Part shown: positions 1-6,357 of the stretch, piece by piece
Numbering within the stretch: position 1 is the stretch's first letter
Layout: each line of letters opens with the position of its first letter
Assembly (NCBI GenBank): GCA_946481625.1
Contig: CAMLOZ010000194.1
Coordinates: 1 to 6,861, forward strand
Length of the DNA: 6,861 nucleotides
Reading direction: 5' to 3'
DNA from: an uncultured Haloferula sp.
GTDB lineage: Bacteria > Verrucomicrobiota > Verrucomicrobiae > Verrucomicrobiales > Akkermansiaceae
Translations under genes and position numbers: made by a program
Notes under the pieces: model-generated
Told to the model about the DNA's origin: nothing
The model's input: the letters and a program-made list of their open reading frames with translations, nothing else
Database searches by the model: none

Positions 1-84
1 GCTCGTGCTGGTCAGCATGACCAAGCCAAGCACGACCAAGGCGGCGACGGCGGTACAAAGAATGATGGAAGCGCTGCGTTGCAT
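1..84 (-). CDS. ftsW: FtsW, septal SEDS glycosyltransferase (first 28 codons only)
   Basis: This is the 5' end of a gene that runs off the left edge of the window. Only 28 residues are visible, starting MQRSASIILC, followed by a hydrophobic run and ending in VMLTSTS. A short basic N-terminus leading directly into a first membrane helix that ends in a GLVMLxSTS-like motif is typical of SEDS proteins (FtsW/RodA). FtsW polymerises lipid II into septal glycan strands in the inner membrane as partner of FtsI. The assignment to FtsW rather than RodA rests on position, because ftsW normally follows murD in this cluster. The ATG lies 28 nt after the stop of the LysM gene. The bases just before it are pyrimidine-rich (CCCCCCTCC) and contain no Shine-Dalgarno sequence. 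No catalytic residue is in the window. Confidence 0.85.
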   Translation of the reverse strand, partial: MQRSASIILCTAVAALVVLGLVMLTSTS

Positions 85-112
85 GGAGGGGGGTTCCAGG
101 TAGAGGAGAATA

Positions 113-961
113 TCAGGGGACGACGAGTTGCATTCCCACCCTCAGCTTCTTGGGATCGGAGATGCGGTTGGCTTTCATGATCGCTGCCGGCGTTGTCTTG
201 TGGACACTCGCGATCTTCCAGAAGGTGTCTCCCGGCTTGACCGTGTATTTCGCGGCGGCGCGGGCGGGCGTTTGATCGGCAGCGGTGGTCGTCGCCGGGG
301 CCGCCCGGGCCTCGTCGACCGCCGGAAGGGTAATGTTAGGCTTCACCTTCACCGGCTGCGAGGCGGCGGTGGTCGGTACCATCGGCGGCGCGTTGCGGAG
401 GGGATCCGCTGCAGCGGCTTCGATTTCGTGAACGGCGCTACCATCGCCGAGCCGGCGCAGGTCGTCCGGCTCGACCGCGACGATCGTGCGCTCCGGCAGG
501 CGCAGGATGCGGCTCGCGCGCAGCTCGATATTGTCGTTCGCCTTGCGGAGATCTTCTTCCTTCACCCCGTTCGCGGCAGCGATGGTCGCGTAGGTGTCTC
601 CCGCGCGCACGATGTGGATGCCATCGTCTTCCGATACCTGGGGCAGCGGGGTGGCGGCATCGGGCAAGTCCTTGGTCGGTTGGATCTCGGCCTTCGCCGC
701 GAGCGCGACTGCCTCCTGCTGCGGTTCCTCGAACCAATGGCTGTGCGCGAAGATCCCGGCGATGGCGACCACGTGAATCACGAGGATCACCACCAAGGCG
801 CGGGCGATCCCGAGATTCGGCACGTCGCCCTCGACTTCCGGCACCGGAGCGGCAGCGGTCGAAGCACGGTGCCTCTTGCTACGGACGACATTCGCGAAGT
901 AGGTGCGGAAGGCGCCCTTCTTCACCGGGCGGCGCTTGACGGTCAGACTGGACAATTTCAT
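113..961 (-). CDS. Bitopic membrane protein with two periplasmic LysM domains
   Basis: This 282-residue protein has a strongly basic N-terminal tail (residues 1-32, about a dozen K/R/H) and a membrane segment at about 52-73 (ALVVILVIHVVAIAGIF). The positive-inside rule predicts that the tail is cytoplasmic and the rest periplasmic. A first, divergent LysM domain lies at about 115-157 (IHIVRAGDTYATIAAANGV). An Ala/Pro/Thr-rich linker follows to about 236. A canonical C-terminal LysM spans 238-282 (YTVKPGDTFWKIAS, ending LRVGMQLVVP). LysM modules bind the GlcNAc-containing glycan of peptidoglycan. No hydrolase, transpeptidase or other enzymatic domain is visible, so a structural or recruiting role is likely. 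The ATG is 9 nt after the murD stop, and ftsW begins 28 nt downstream, so the gene is probably co-transcribed with both. I infer a role at the division septum from position only. I do not know an established gene name. Confidence 0.92.
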   Translation of the reverse strand: MKLSSLTVKRRPVKKGAFRTYFANVVRSKRHRASTAAAPVPEVEGDVPNLGIARALVVILVIHVVAIAGIFAHSHWFEEPQQEAVALAAKAEIQPTKDLPDAATPLPQVSEDDGIHIVRAGDTYATIAAANGVKEEDLRKANDNIELRASRILRLPERTIVAVEPDDLRRLGDGSAVHEIEAAAADPLRNAPPMVPTTAASQPVKVKPNITLPAVDEARAAPATTTAADQTPARAAAKYTVKPGDTFWKIASVHKTTPAAIMKANRISDPKKLRVGMQLVVP

Positions 962-970
962 GGGTGCGAA

Positions 971-2275
971 TCAGCGAAGGTTGAGAACAAGTTCACGAAA
1001 GACATCCCCGCGCTGCTCATAGCCGGAGAATTGATCGAATGAGGAGGTACCCGGTGAAAGCAGGACGGTGCTGCCGCGGGGGGCCAGGCGGCGCGCTGCG
1101 GCTACGGCCTCCGCGAGCGTGACCGCACGTTCTACCGGCACGGCGGTTGAGAAGATCGCGGCCAGCGGCTCGCCGATCTGGCCATAGGTCACGGCCGCCA
1201 CGGCCTTCTTCAGCAGCAGCGGCACGACCGGCGCGTAGTCGAGGCCCTTCTCCTTGCCGCCCGCGATCAGGACGACCGGCCGCGTTTGCGAACGCAGCGC
1301 GCTTTCAAGAGCGTGCAGGTTGGTGGCTTTGGAATCGTTGAGGTACTCGACACCGTCGAGCGTCCGCACCAATTCGCAACGGTGGAGCGGCGGGGCATAC
1401 CCGTTCAGGGCCTCGCGCGCGGCATCAAGCGGAATGCCAAGGGCCTCGCAGGCGGCAATCGCCGCCATCGCGTTCTCCGCGTTGTGCAGGCCGCGCATGC
1501 GGGTGGTCGATTCGAGATCGAAGACCGGCTCGCCCTTGCGCAGGAGCTGGCGCCCGTCGGAGAACCAGTCCGCGGAGGCATCCTCGGTCGAGAAGGTGAC
1601 CACCTTCGGCTTGATCGGCGGGAGATTCTCGCCGCTGCGGATGATCGCGGTGTCGGCCTCCGTCTGGTTTTCGAAGATCCGGAACTTCGCGTCGAAGTAG
1701 GACTGCACCGTCGGGTAGCGGTCCATGTGATCGGGCGCGAAGTTGAGCCAGATCGAGACATCCGGGCGCAGCGTGCGGATCGTTTCGAGCTGGAAGGAGC
1801 TGAGTTCCAGCGCGACCGCCGTGGGCACGGGCTCGCGCAGCACCACCTCGCTCAGCGGCGTGCCGTAGTTGCCGCAGGGCATGGAATCGTAGCCTCCGGC
1901 GCGCAGGATACGGTCCACCAGTTCGGTGGTCGTCGTCTTGCCGTTCGTGCCGGTGATGCCGACGATACGACCGGTATAGTAGCGGGCGGCGAATTCGGTT
2001 TCGCCGATCATCTCGCCGGCGGATTCCGAGTAGGCGGCCACGAGCGGACCGAAGGTGTCGATGCCCGGACTCACAACCAGCAGGTCGCATGTGGTCGCAT
2101 GCCCCGTCTCCTCGGTCACTGCGGGACAGAGGCCGACGCCTTGCGGCATGCCATCGATTGAAGGGGCCGCGTCGTGGACGCGCACGGTAGCGCCCTCGCG
2201 CAGGGCGAGCGCCGCGGCGGCACGGCCGCTGCGGCCGGCACCCAGGATGACAACGGCTTTTCCTTTGAGGGACAT
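971..2275 (-). CDS. murD: UDP-N-acetylmuramoyl-L-alanine--D-glutamate ligase (MurD)
   Basis: MurD is a cytoplasmic ATP-dependent ligase that adds D-glutamate to UDP-MurNAc-L-alanine, the second amino acid of the stem peptide. The 434 residues match the usual family length. Domain 1 is a Rossmann-like nucleotide-sugar domain opening with VVILGAGRSGRAAA (8-21). The ATP-binding P-loop GTNGKTTT is at 109-116. The central domain has ELSSFQL at 157-163, NFAPDHMDRY at 178-187 and a lysine in DAKFRIF (K197) in the position of the carbamylated lysine of Mur ligases. The C-terminal domain has LNDSKATN at 312-319 and SPGTSSFDQF at 408-417, followed by EQRGDVF. All expected catalytic motifs are intact. 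The start ATG shares its first base with the mraY stop (TGATG), which implies translational coupling. No Shine-Dalgarno sequence is visible. Confidence 0.98.
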   Translation of the reverse strand: MSLKGKAVVILGAGRSGRAAAALALREGATVRVHDAAPSIDGMPQGVGLCPAVTEETGHATTCDLLVVSPGIDTFGPLVAAYSESAGEMIGETEFAARYYTGRIVGITGTNGKTTTTELVDRILRAGGYDSMPCGNYGTPLSEVVLREPVPTAVALELSSFQLETIRTLRPDVSIWLNFAPDHMDRYPTVQSYFDAKFRIFENQTEADTAIIRSGENLPPIKPKVVTFSTEDASADWFSDGRQLLRKGEPVFDLESTTRMRGLHNAENAMAAIAACEALGIPLDAAREALNGYAPPLHRCELVRTLDGVEYLNDSKATNLHALESALRSQTRPVVLIAGGKEKGLDYAPVVPLLLKKAVAAVTYGQIGEPLAAIFSTAVPVERAVTLAEAVAAARRLAPRGSTVLLSPGTSSFDQFSGYEQRGDVFRELVLNLR

Positions 2276-3489
2276 CAGACGATCTTGAGAAGGGCGAGGC
2301 CGAACAACGCGAGCATGATGGACATGATCCAGAAGCGGATGATCACCTGGCTCTCGTGCCAGCCGCGGAGTTCGAAATGGTGGTGGATCGGCGCCATCGC
2401 GAAGATGCGCTTCTTGCGGAGCTTGAAGCTGCCCACCTGCAGCATCACCGACATCGCCTCCATCACGAAAACGCCGCCGATGATGACCAGTAGCAACTCC
2501 TGCTTCACGCAGATGGCCGCGGTGCCGAGCGCGCCACCGATCGCGAGCGAGCCGGTATCACCCATGAAGACCTTCGCGGGATGGCAGTTGAACCACAGGA
2601 AGCCGAAGCCCGCCCCCGCCAGCGAAAGCAGGAGCACCGCCAACTCCCCGACATAGCGGTTGTAGGGGATCACAAGGTAGTCGGTGGCCATGTAGAAGTG
2701 TCCGGCAAGGTAAGCGAGGATGCCGTACGCCAGCGCGACCGTGATGGTGCAGCCGGTCGCCAGCCCGTCCAGCCCGTCGGTCAGGTTCACGGCATTCGAG
2801 CAGCCGATGATCACCGCGGCGAAGAAAGGGATGATCAGGATGCCGAGATCGGGAAGCCCCTCCTTGAACAAGGGGAAACAGACCTGACCGATGCCAATGG
2901 GATTCTCGCCGAGGCGGAAACCCGCGATCCCCTTCTGCAGCTCCTCGGGGGTCGCGCCGAAGCCGGAAATCTCCTTCTTGAAGAAGATGAAACTGGCCGC
3001 CACCACCGCCACCACGAGCTGCCAGAAGAGCTTGGTGCGCGCGCTCACGCCGTCCGATTTCTTCTGCTTCACCTTCTTGTAGTCGTCGCAGAAGCCCAGC
3101 AGGCCGAGCGCCGCCATGGTGCAGGAGCAGACCGCGACAAAGGGATTGAGCGGACGCGCGCAGACGAAGACCGCGATCAGGACGGAGCCTAGGATCAGCA
3201 CCCCGCCCATCGTCGGCGTGCCGACCTTCCCGCCGTGAAGCTCGGCAAGCTTGTGGACTTCGTCCGCCGTACGGATCGGCTGGCCGACCTTCAGCGAGAT
3301 CAGGCGGCGGATCACGCGCGGCCCGGCGATGATGCTGATCACGAAGGCAAGCAGGCATCCCACCGCCGCGCGGAAAGTGATGTAGCCGAGCAGGTTCAAG
3401 AACGAGAAGGTGTGCGCCCATTCCTTTACGCCTCGCGCAATTTCGGCATCGAGAGCCGCCTTCCACCATTCGTAGATCGCGTAGAGCAT
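2275..3489 (-). CDS. mraY: Phospho-N-acetylmuramoyl-pentapeptide-transferase (MraY)
   Basis: MraY is a polytopic inner-membrane enzyme that transfers phospho-MurNAc-pentapeptide from the UDP precursor to undecaprenyl phosphate, making lipid I. The 404 residues contain repeated hydrophobic segments consistent with the family's ten helices. Diagnostic motifs are all present: GKVGTPTMGG at 87-96, the DDYKK aspartate pair at 135-136, NAVNLTDGLDGLA at 232-244, the NCHPAKVFMGDTGS loop at 301-314 with the catalytic-region D311, and PIHHHFE at 367-373. The protein is longer than the E. coli enzyme (360 residues). The extra length is an N-terminal extension of about 14 residues and about 22 extra residues in a loop at roughly 170-210. 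The start lies 5 nt downstream of the murF stop, with 4 nt between the genes, and no Shine-Dalgarno sequence precedes it. The stop overlaps the murD start by one base. Confidence 0.99.
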   Translation of the reverse strand: MLYAIYEWWKAALDAEIARGVKEWAHTFSFLNLLGYITFRAAVGCLLAFVISIIAGPRVIRRLISLKVGQPIRTADEVHKLAELHGGKVGTPTMGGVLILGSVLIAVFVCARPLNPFVAVCSCTMAALGLLGFCDDYKKVKQKKSDGVSARTKLFWQLVVAVVAASFIFFKKEISGFGATPEELQKGIAGFRLGENPIGIGQVCFPLFKEGLPDLGILIIPFFAAVIIGCSNAVNLTDGLDGLATGCTITVALAYGILAYLAGHFYMATDYLVIPYNRYVGELAVLLLSLAGAGFGFLWFNCHPAKVFMGDTGSLAIGGALGTAAICVKQELLLVIIGGVFVMEAMSVMLQVGSFKLRKKRIFAMAPIHHHFELRGWHESQVIIRFWIMSIMLALFGLALLKIV

Positions 3490-3493
3490 GAAA

Positions 3494-4861
3494 TTAGTCT
3501 CGGGAGGGGAATGCCTGGTTCATCACGCGCTCGATCGCCGCGCTACGGCTGGCTTTGAAAAGAACGACGTCGCCGGGCTTGGCGTGGCCCGCGAGCCATG
3601 CGGCGGCGGCTTCACCATCGGGAAAATGTTCCGCGCTGCCCGCGCCTTCCGCGATGCCCTGCGAGCCCTCGCCGACGGCGACCACCTGCAGGCCGCGCTC
3701 GGCGGCAAGGCGGCCGACACGCAAGTGAGCCTCCGGCGCGTGGGGGCCGAGCTCGCCCATGCGGCCCAGCACGGCGATTCGCCGGCCGCTCGACCCGCTC
3801 AAAGGAGTGTCCGCCAGCGTGTCGATCGCCGCGGCCATCGACTCCGGATTGGCATTGTAGGTGTCGTCGAAGATCGTGATGCCGCCCGAAACGAAGCGCC
3901 GCAGCCGGCCGCTCGTGAGCACGGTGGACGACAGGCCCGCGGCAATCTCTTCCGGCGACATCCCCAGGAACCATCCGGTCCCGGCCGCAAGCAAGGCATT
4001 CGTGACCATGTGCTTGCCGGTCACCGGCAGGTCCACCTTCGCGGCGGGCTGGCCTTCGATCACCAGCGTGAAGCGGCTGCGCCCGTCTTCCTGGTACAAG
4101 TCCTCGGCGCGGATCACCCCGCGTCCGTTTCCAACCGCAATCACGCGCGCCTTGGTACGACGTTTGAAGTAGTCGTGGAAGTCGCAGCCCGCGGGAATGA
4201 AGAGCGCGCCGTCCTCCGGCAGGCAACGGGCAAGCGAACCCTTCTCCTCCGCGATCGACTCGCGGCTGCCCATGTACTCGATGTGGGCGGTGCCGATGTT
4301 CGTGATGATGCCGATCCGGGGGCGTGCGATCTCGCACAAGGGCGCGATCTCTCCGGGATGATTCATCCCCATCTCGAAGACCGCGGCGGTGTGGCTCGCC
4401 TCCAGCGACAACACGCTGAGGGGCACGCCGATGTGGTTGTTCAGGTTGCCTCGCGTCGCGCAGACCTCGAAGGCCCGGCCCAGCACGGCGGCGGTGAAGT
4501 CCTTGGTGCTCGTCTTGCCGTTCGAGCCGGTGATGCCGATCACCGGAATCTCCAGTTGGCGGCGATACCATGCGGCGAAACGCTGCAGGGCGGTGAGGCT
4601 GTCGGCCACGAGGACGACGGCGGCATCCTCCGGCGCATCCCCTTCCCAGCGCTCGACCACCACGACGGAAGCACCCGCATCGATGGCTTTGCGGGAGAAG
4701 TCGTTCGCATCGAAACGCTCGCCACGCAGGGCGAAAAAGGCGGAGCCGGCGGGAATCGTCCGGGTGTCGGTCGAGACCGCGGTCGCAAGCACGTTCCCGC
4801 GCCCGGCGACGAGTTCGCCTCCGGCGTGACGGGCAAGGGTGCTGGCGTCGATGGGAATCAT
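3494..4861 (-). CDS. murF: UDP-MurNAc-tripeptide--D-alanyl-D-alanine ligase (MurF)
   Basis: MurF is a cytoplasmic ATP-dependent ligase that adds D-Ala-D-Ala to the UDP-MurNAc-tripeptide and completes the soluble pentapeptide precursor used by MraY. The 455 residues are normal for the family. The N-terminal substrate domain shows STDTRTIPAGSAFFALRGERFD at about 30-51, the MurE/MurF type of uridine-binding region. The P-loop GSNGKTSTK is at 112-120. MurF-specific stretches follow: NLNNHIGVPL at 139-148, EMGMNHPGEI at 163-172 and NIGTAHIEY at 188-196. The C-terminal domain has DDTYNANPESM at 332-342, LGRMGELG at 365-372 and KASRSAAIERV at 436-446. The NLNNHIGVP and DDTYNANP motifs separate it clearly from MurE. 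The ATG overlaps the murE stop (ATGA), so translation is probably coupled. Confidence 0.98.
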   Translation of the reverse strand: MIPIDASTLARHAGGELVAGRGNVLATAVSTDTRTIPAGSAFFALRGERFDANDFSRKAIDAGASVVVVERWEGDAPEDAAVVLVADSLTALQRFAAWYRRQLEIPVIGITGSNGKTSTKDFTAAVLGRAFEVCATRGNLNNHIGVPLSVLSLEASHTAAVFEMGMNHPGEIAPLCEIARPRIGIITNIGTAHIEYMGSRESIAEEKGSLARCLPEDGALFIPAGCDFHDYFKRRTKARVIAVGNGRGVIRAEDLYQEDGRSRFTLVIEGQPAAKVDLPVTGKHMVTNALLAAGTGWFLGMSPEEIAAGLSSTVLTSGRLRRFVSGGITIFDDTYNANPESMAAAIDTLADTPLSGSSGRRIAVLGRMGELGPHAPEAHLRVGRLAAERGLQVVAVGEGSQGIAEGAGSAEHFPDGEAAAAWLAGHAKPGDVVLFKASRSAAIERVMNQAFPSRD

Positions 4862-6357
4862 CGTTTGCGAGGCGGTTCTTCCGGGCGCTCGGCCAAGGCG
4901 CGGCGCGCTTCGCGGCGGTCGTCGAAGTCGATGGTGCGGTCGGCGAATTGCTGGTAGGGTTCGTGGCCCTTGCCCGCGATCAGGATGATATCGCCCTTGC
5001 TCGCGGCATGGATCGCGATGCGGATCGCTTCGGCCCGATCGACGACCGGACGGTAACGGCTTCCACCCATGCCGGCCTCGATCTGACGGATGATCTCCTC
5101 GGGGTCTTCGCTGCGGGGGTTGTCGGAGGTGACGATGCAGGCGTCGCTATAGGTCGCCGCGGCCTTGCCCATCAGCGGGCGCTTGCCCTTGTCACGGTCG
5201 CCGCCGCAACCGAAAACGGTAATGAGGCGCTCTGGGTTGAGTTCCTTCAGCGTGCGGCAGGCGTTCTCCAGTGCATCCGGCGTGTGGGCATAGTCCACGA
5301 AGACGCTCACACCGTCGCGGGTGCCGCAGTGTTCCATGCGCCCGGGCACCTGCGGGGCATCCGCCATGGCGGCCACCGCTTCGCGCAGCGGGATTTTCAC
5401 GGCGCTGGCGGCGGCAAGCGCGGCAAGTGTGTTGTAAACATTGAAGCGGCCGATCAGCGGCGAGCGCACCAGGTAGGACTTTCCCTTCGCTGTCAGCTCG
5501 AACTCCATGCCGCGGGCGCTCTGCTTGAAGTTGTTCGCGCGGAAATCGCAGTGCACGTTGAAGCCGTAGCGGATCAGCGGCAGCTTCTCGCCGAGCAACG
5601 CGACCAGCTTCTCACCGTGGCCGTCGTCCGTGTTGATCACCGCCACCGGCTTCTTGCCGAGCGGCTCGGCGGCCAGCGATTCGAACCACGAGAACTTCGT
5701 CGCCGCATACGCTTCCAGCGTGCCGTGGTAGTCCAGGTGATCCTGCGTGAGATTGCTGAAGATCGCCGCATCGAAGGCGATGCCGTGGATGCGCAACTGG
5801 TCGATCCCGTGCGAGGAGACTTCCATCGCGGCCCCGCGGCAGCCGTGGTCCACCATCCTCGCGAGGATGGTGTTGAGTTCTACCGGACCGGGCGTGGTGA
5901 AATTCGCGGGCTCGGACCCCTCGCCGTCATCGACCAGCACGGTGCCGAGCAAACCCGCCCGGTGCCACGTCCGCTTCATCAGGTGATGCACGAGGAAAGC
6001 CGTGGTCGTCTTGCCGTTCGTGCCGGTCACGCCGACCAGCTTGAGCTTCTTCGAAGGCTCGCCGCTCAAGGCGCAGGCCGCCACCGCAAGCGCATGCCGG
6101 GTATCGCTGACGTGGATATAGGGAACGTTCTCGGGGTGACCCGTTTCCGCAGCGGTATCGGCAATGATCGCGGCGGCACCTTTCTCCAGAGCCATAGGGA
6201 TGAACATCCGCCCGTCGCGGCTCTCGCCGCGCACGGCGACGAACACGATGCCCGGTCCCGCCATCCGAGAATCGGAGGTGACGGCGTTGATCTCGACGTC
6301 GAGCGGACCCGTGGCAAGCGGGCGGTCAAGTAAGGCGATGAGGTCGCGTAAAATCAC
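4858..6357 (-). CDS. murE: UDP-MurNAc-L-Ala-D-Glu--meso-diaminopimelate ligase (MurE)
   Basis: MurE is a cytoplasmic ATP-dependent ligase that adds the third stem-peptide residue. Counting from the GTG start, the 499-residue protein has the N-terminal uridine-binding region (TSDSRMAGPGIVFVAVRGE at about 27-45), P-loop GTNGKTTT at 112-119, TTPGP at 154-158, EVSSHGID at 179-186, SNLTQDHLDYHG at 201-212 and a carbamylation-site lysine K221 in ATKFSWF. It also has DYAHTPDALE at 355-364, GCGGDRDKGKR at 383-393 and GKGHE at 462-466. SDNPRSEDP at 411-419 contains the DNPR signature of meso-DAP-adding enzymes; lysine-adding MurE proteins differ there. I chose the GTG because the domain homology begins there, the length fits the family, and it overlaps the ftsI stop as GTGA. 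The same frame stays open upstream to about 6528, but that part is Arg/Gly-rich, overlaps ftsI and does not resemble MurE. Confidence 0.97.
   Translation of the reverse strand: MILRDLIALLDRPLATGPLDVEINAVTSDSRMAGPGIVFVAVRGESRDGRMFIPMALEKGAAAIIADTAAETGHPENVPYIHVSDTRHALAVAACALSGEPSKKLKLVGVTGTNGKTTTAFLVHHLMKRTWHRAGLLGTVLVDDGEGSEPANFTTPGPVELNTILARMVDHGCRGAAMEVSSHGIDQLRIHGIAFDAAIFSNLTQDHLDYHGTLEAYAATKFSWFESLAAEPLGKKPVAVINTDDGHGEKLVALLGEKLPLIRYGFNVHCDFRANNFKQSARGMEFELTAKGKSYLVRSPLIGRFNVYNTLAALAAASAVKIPLREAVAAMADAPQVPGRMEHCGTRDGVSVFVDYAHTPDALENACRTLKELNPERLITVFGCGGDRDKGKRPLMGKAAATYSDACIVTSDNPRSEDPEEIIRQIEAGMGGSRYRPVVDRAEAIRIAIHAASKGDIILIAGKGHEPYQQFADRTIDFDDRREARRALAERPEEPPRKR
5851..5872. repeat. Perfect 22-bp palindrome inside murE
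   Basis: The two 11-base arms (CACCATCCTCG and its reverse complement) meet without a spacer around a TCGCGA core. The site lies within murE and encodes the segment TILARMV (about residues 163-169), so its bases are also coding. As RNA it could fold into a hairpin with a stem of about nine pairs and a four-base loop. No T-run follows on either strand, so it is not an intrinsic terminator. Whether it has a function is unknown. Confidence 0.6.
6354..6357 (-). promoter_or_regulatory. GTGA stop/start overlap that fixes the murE start
   Basis: On the minus strand the ftsI stop TGA and the murE start GTG overlap in the four bases GTGA. The upstream sequence has only a weak GGAA about a dozen bases before the start and no real Shine-Dalgarno match. 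Such overlaps usually mean that ribosomes finishing the first gene re-initiate on the second. The same arrangement (ATGA) joins murE to murF at 4858-4861, and TGATG joins mraY to murD at 2273-2277. Confidence 0.8.

Noticed and set aside
85..112. Internal promoter or small gene in the largest intergenic gap, between the LysM gene and ftsW
   Set aside because: The gap is only 28 nt, with no -10/-35-like pair and no room for a reading frame. It is consistent with a simple operon spacer.
406..417. 12-bp palindrome in the LysM gene
   Set aside because: About one or two palindromes of this length are expected by chance in a window of this size, and this one lies in a GC-rich linker region.
2857..2875. 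Possible hairpin (CCCC...GGGG arms with CCTTG/CAAGG inside) as a terminator
   Set aside because: It lies inside mraY, has an imperfect stem and no T-run after it on either strand. It encodes ordinary MraY residues (PLFKEGL).
3488..4957. Long open frame of 489 codons on the plus strand, opposite murF
   Set aside because: It lies fully antisense to an intact murF with all family motifs. Its translation is rich in Arg, Ala, Gly, His and Asp without any recognisable domain, as expected from a GC-rich gene read on the opposite strand.
4948..6333. Long open frame of 461 codons on the plus strand, opposite murE
   Set aside because: It is antisense to an intact murE and has the same Arg/Gly/His-biased composition and no domain. 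The 304-codon frame opposite the LysM gene (128-1042) and the 291-codon frame opposite murD (1286-2161) are shadows for the same reason.
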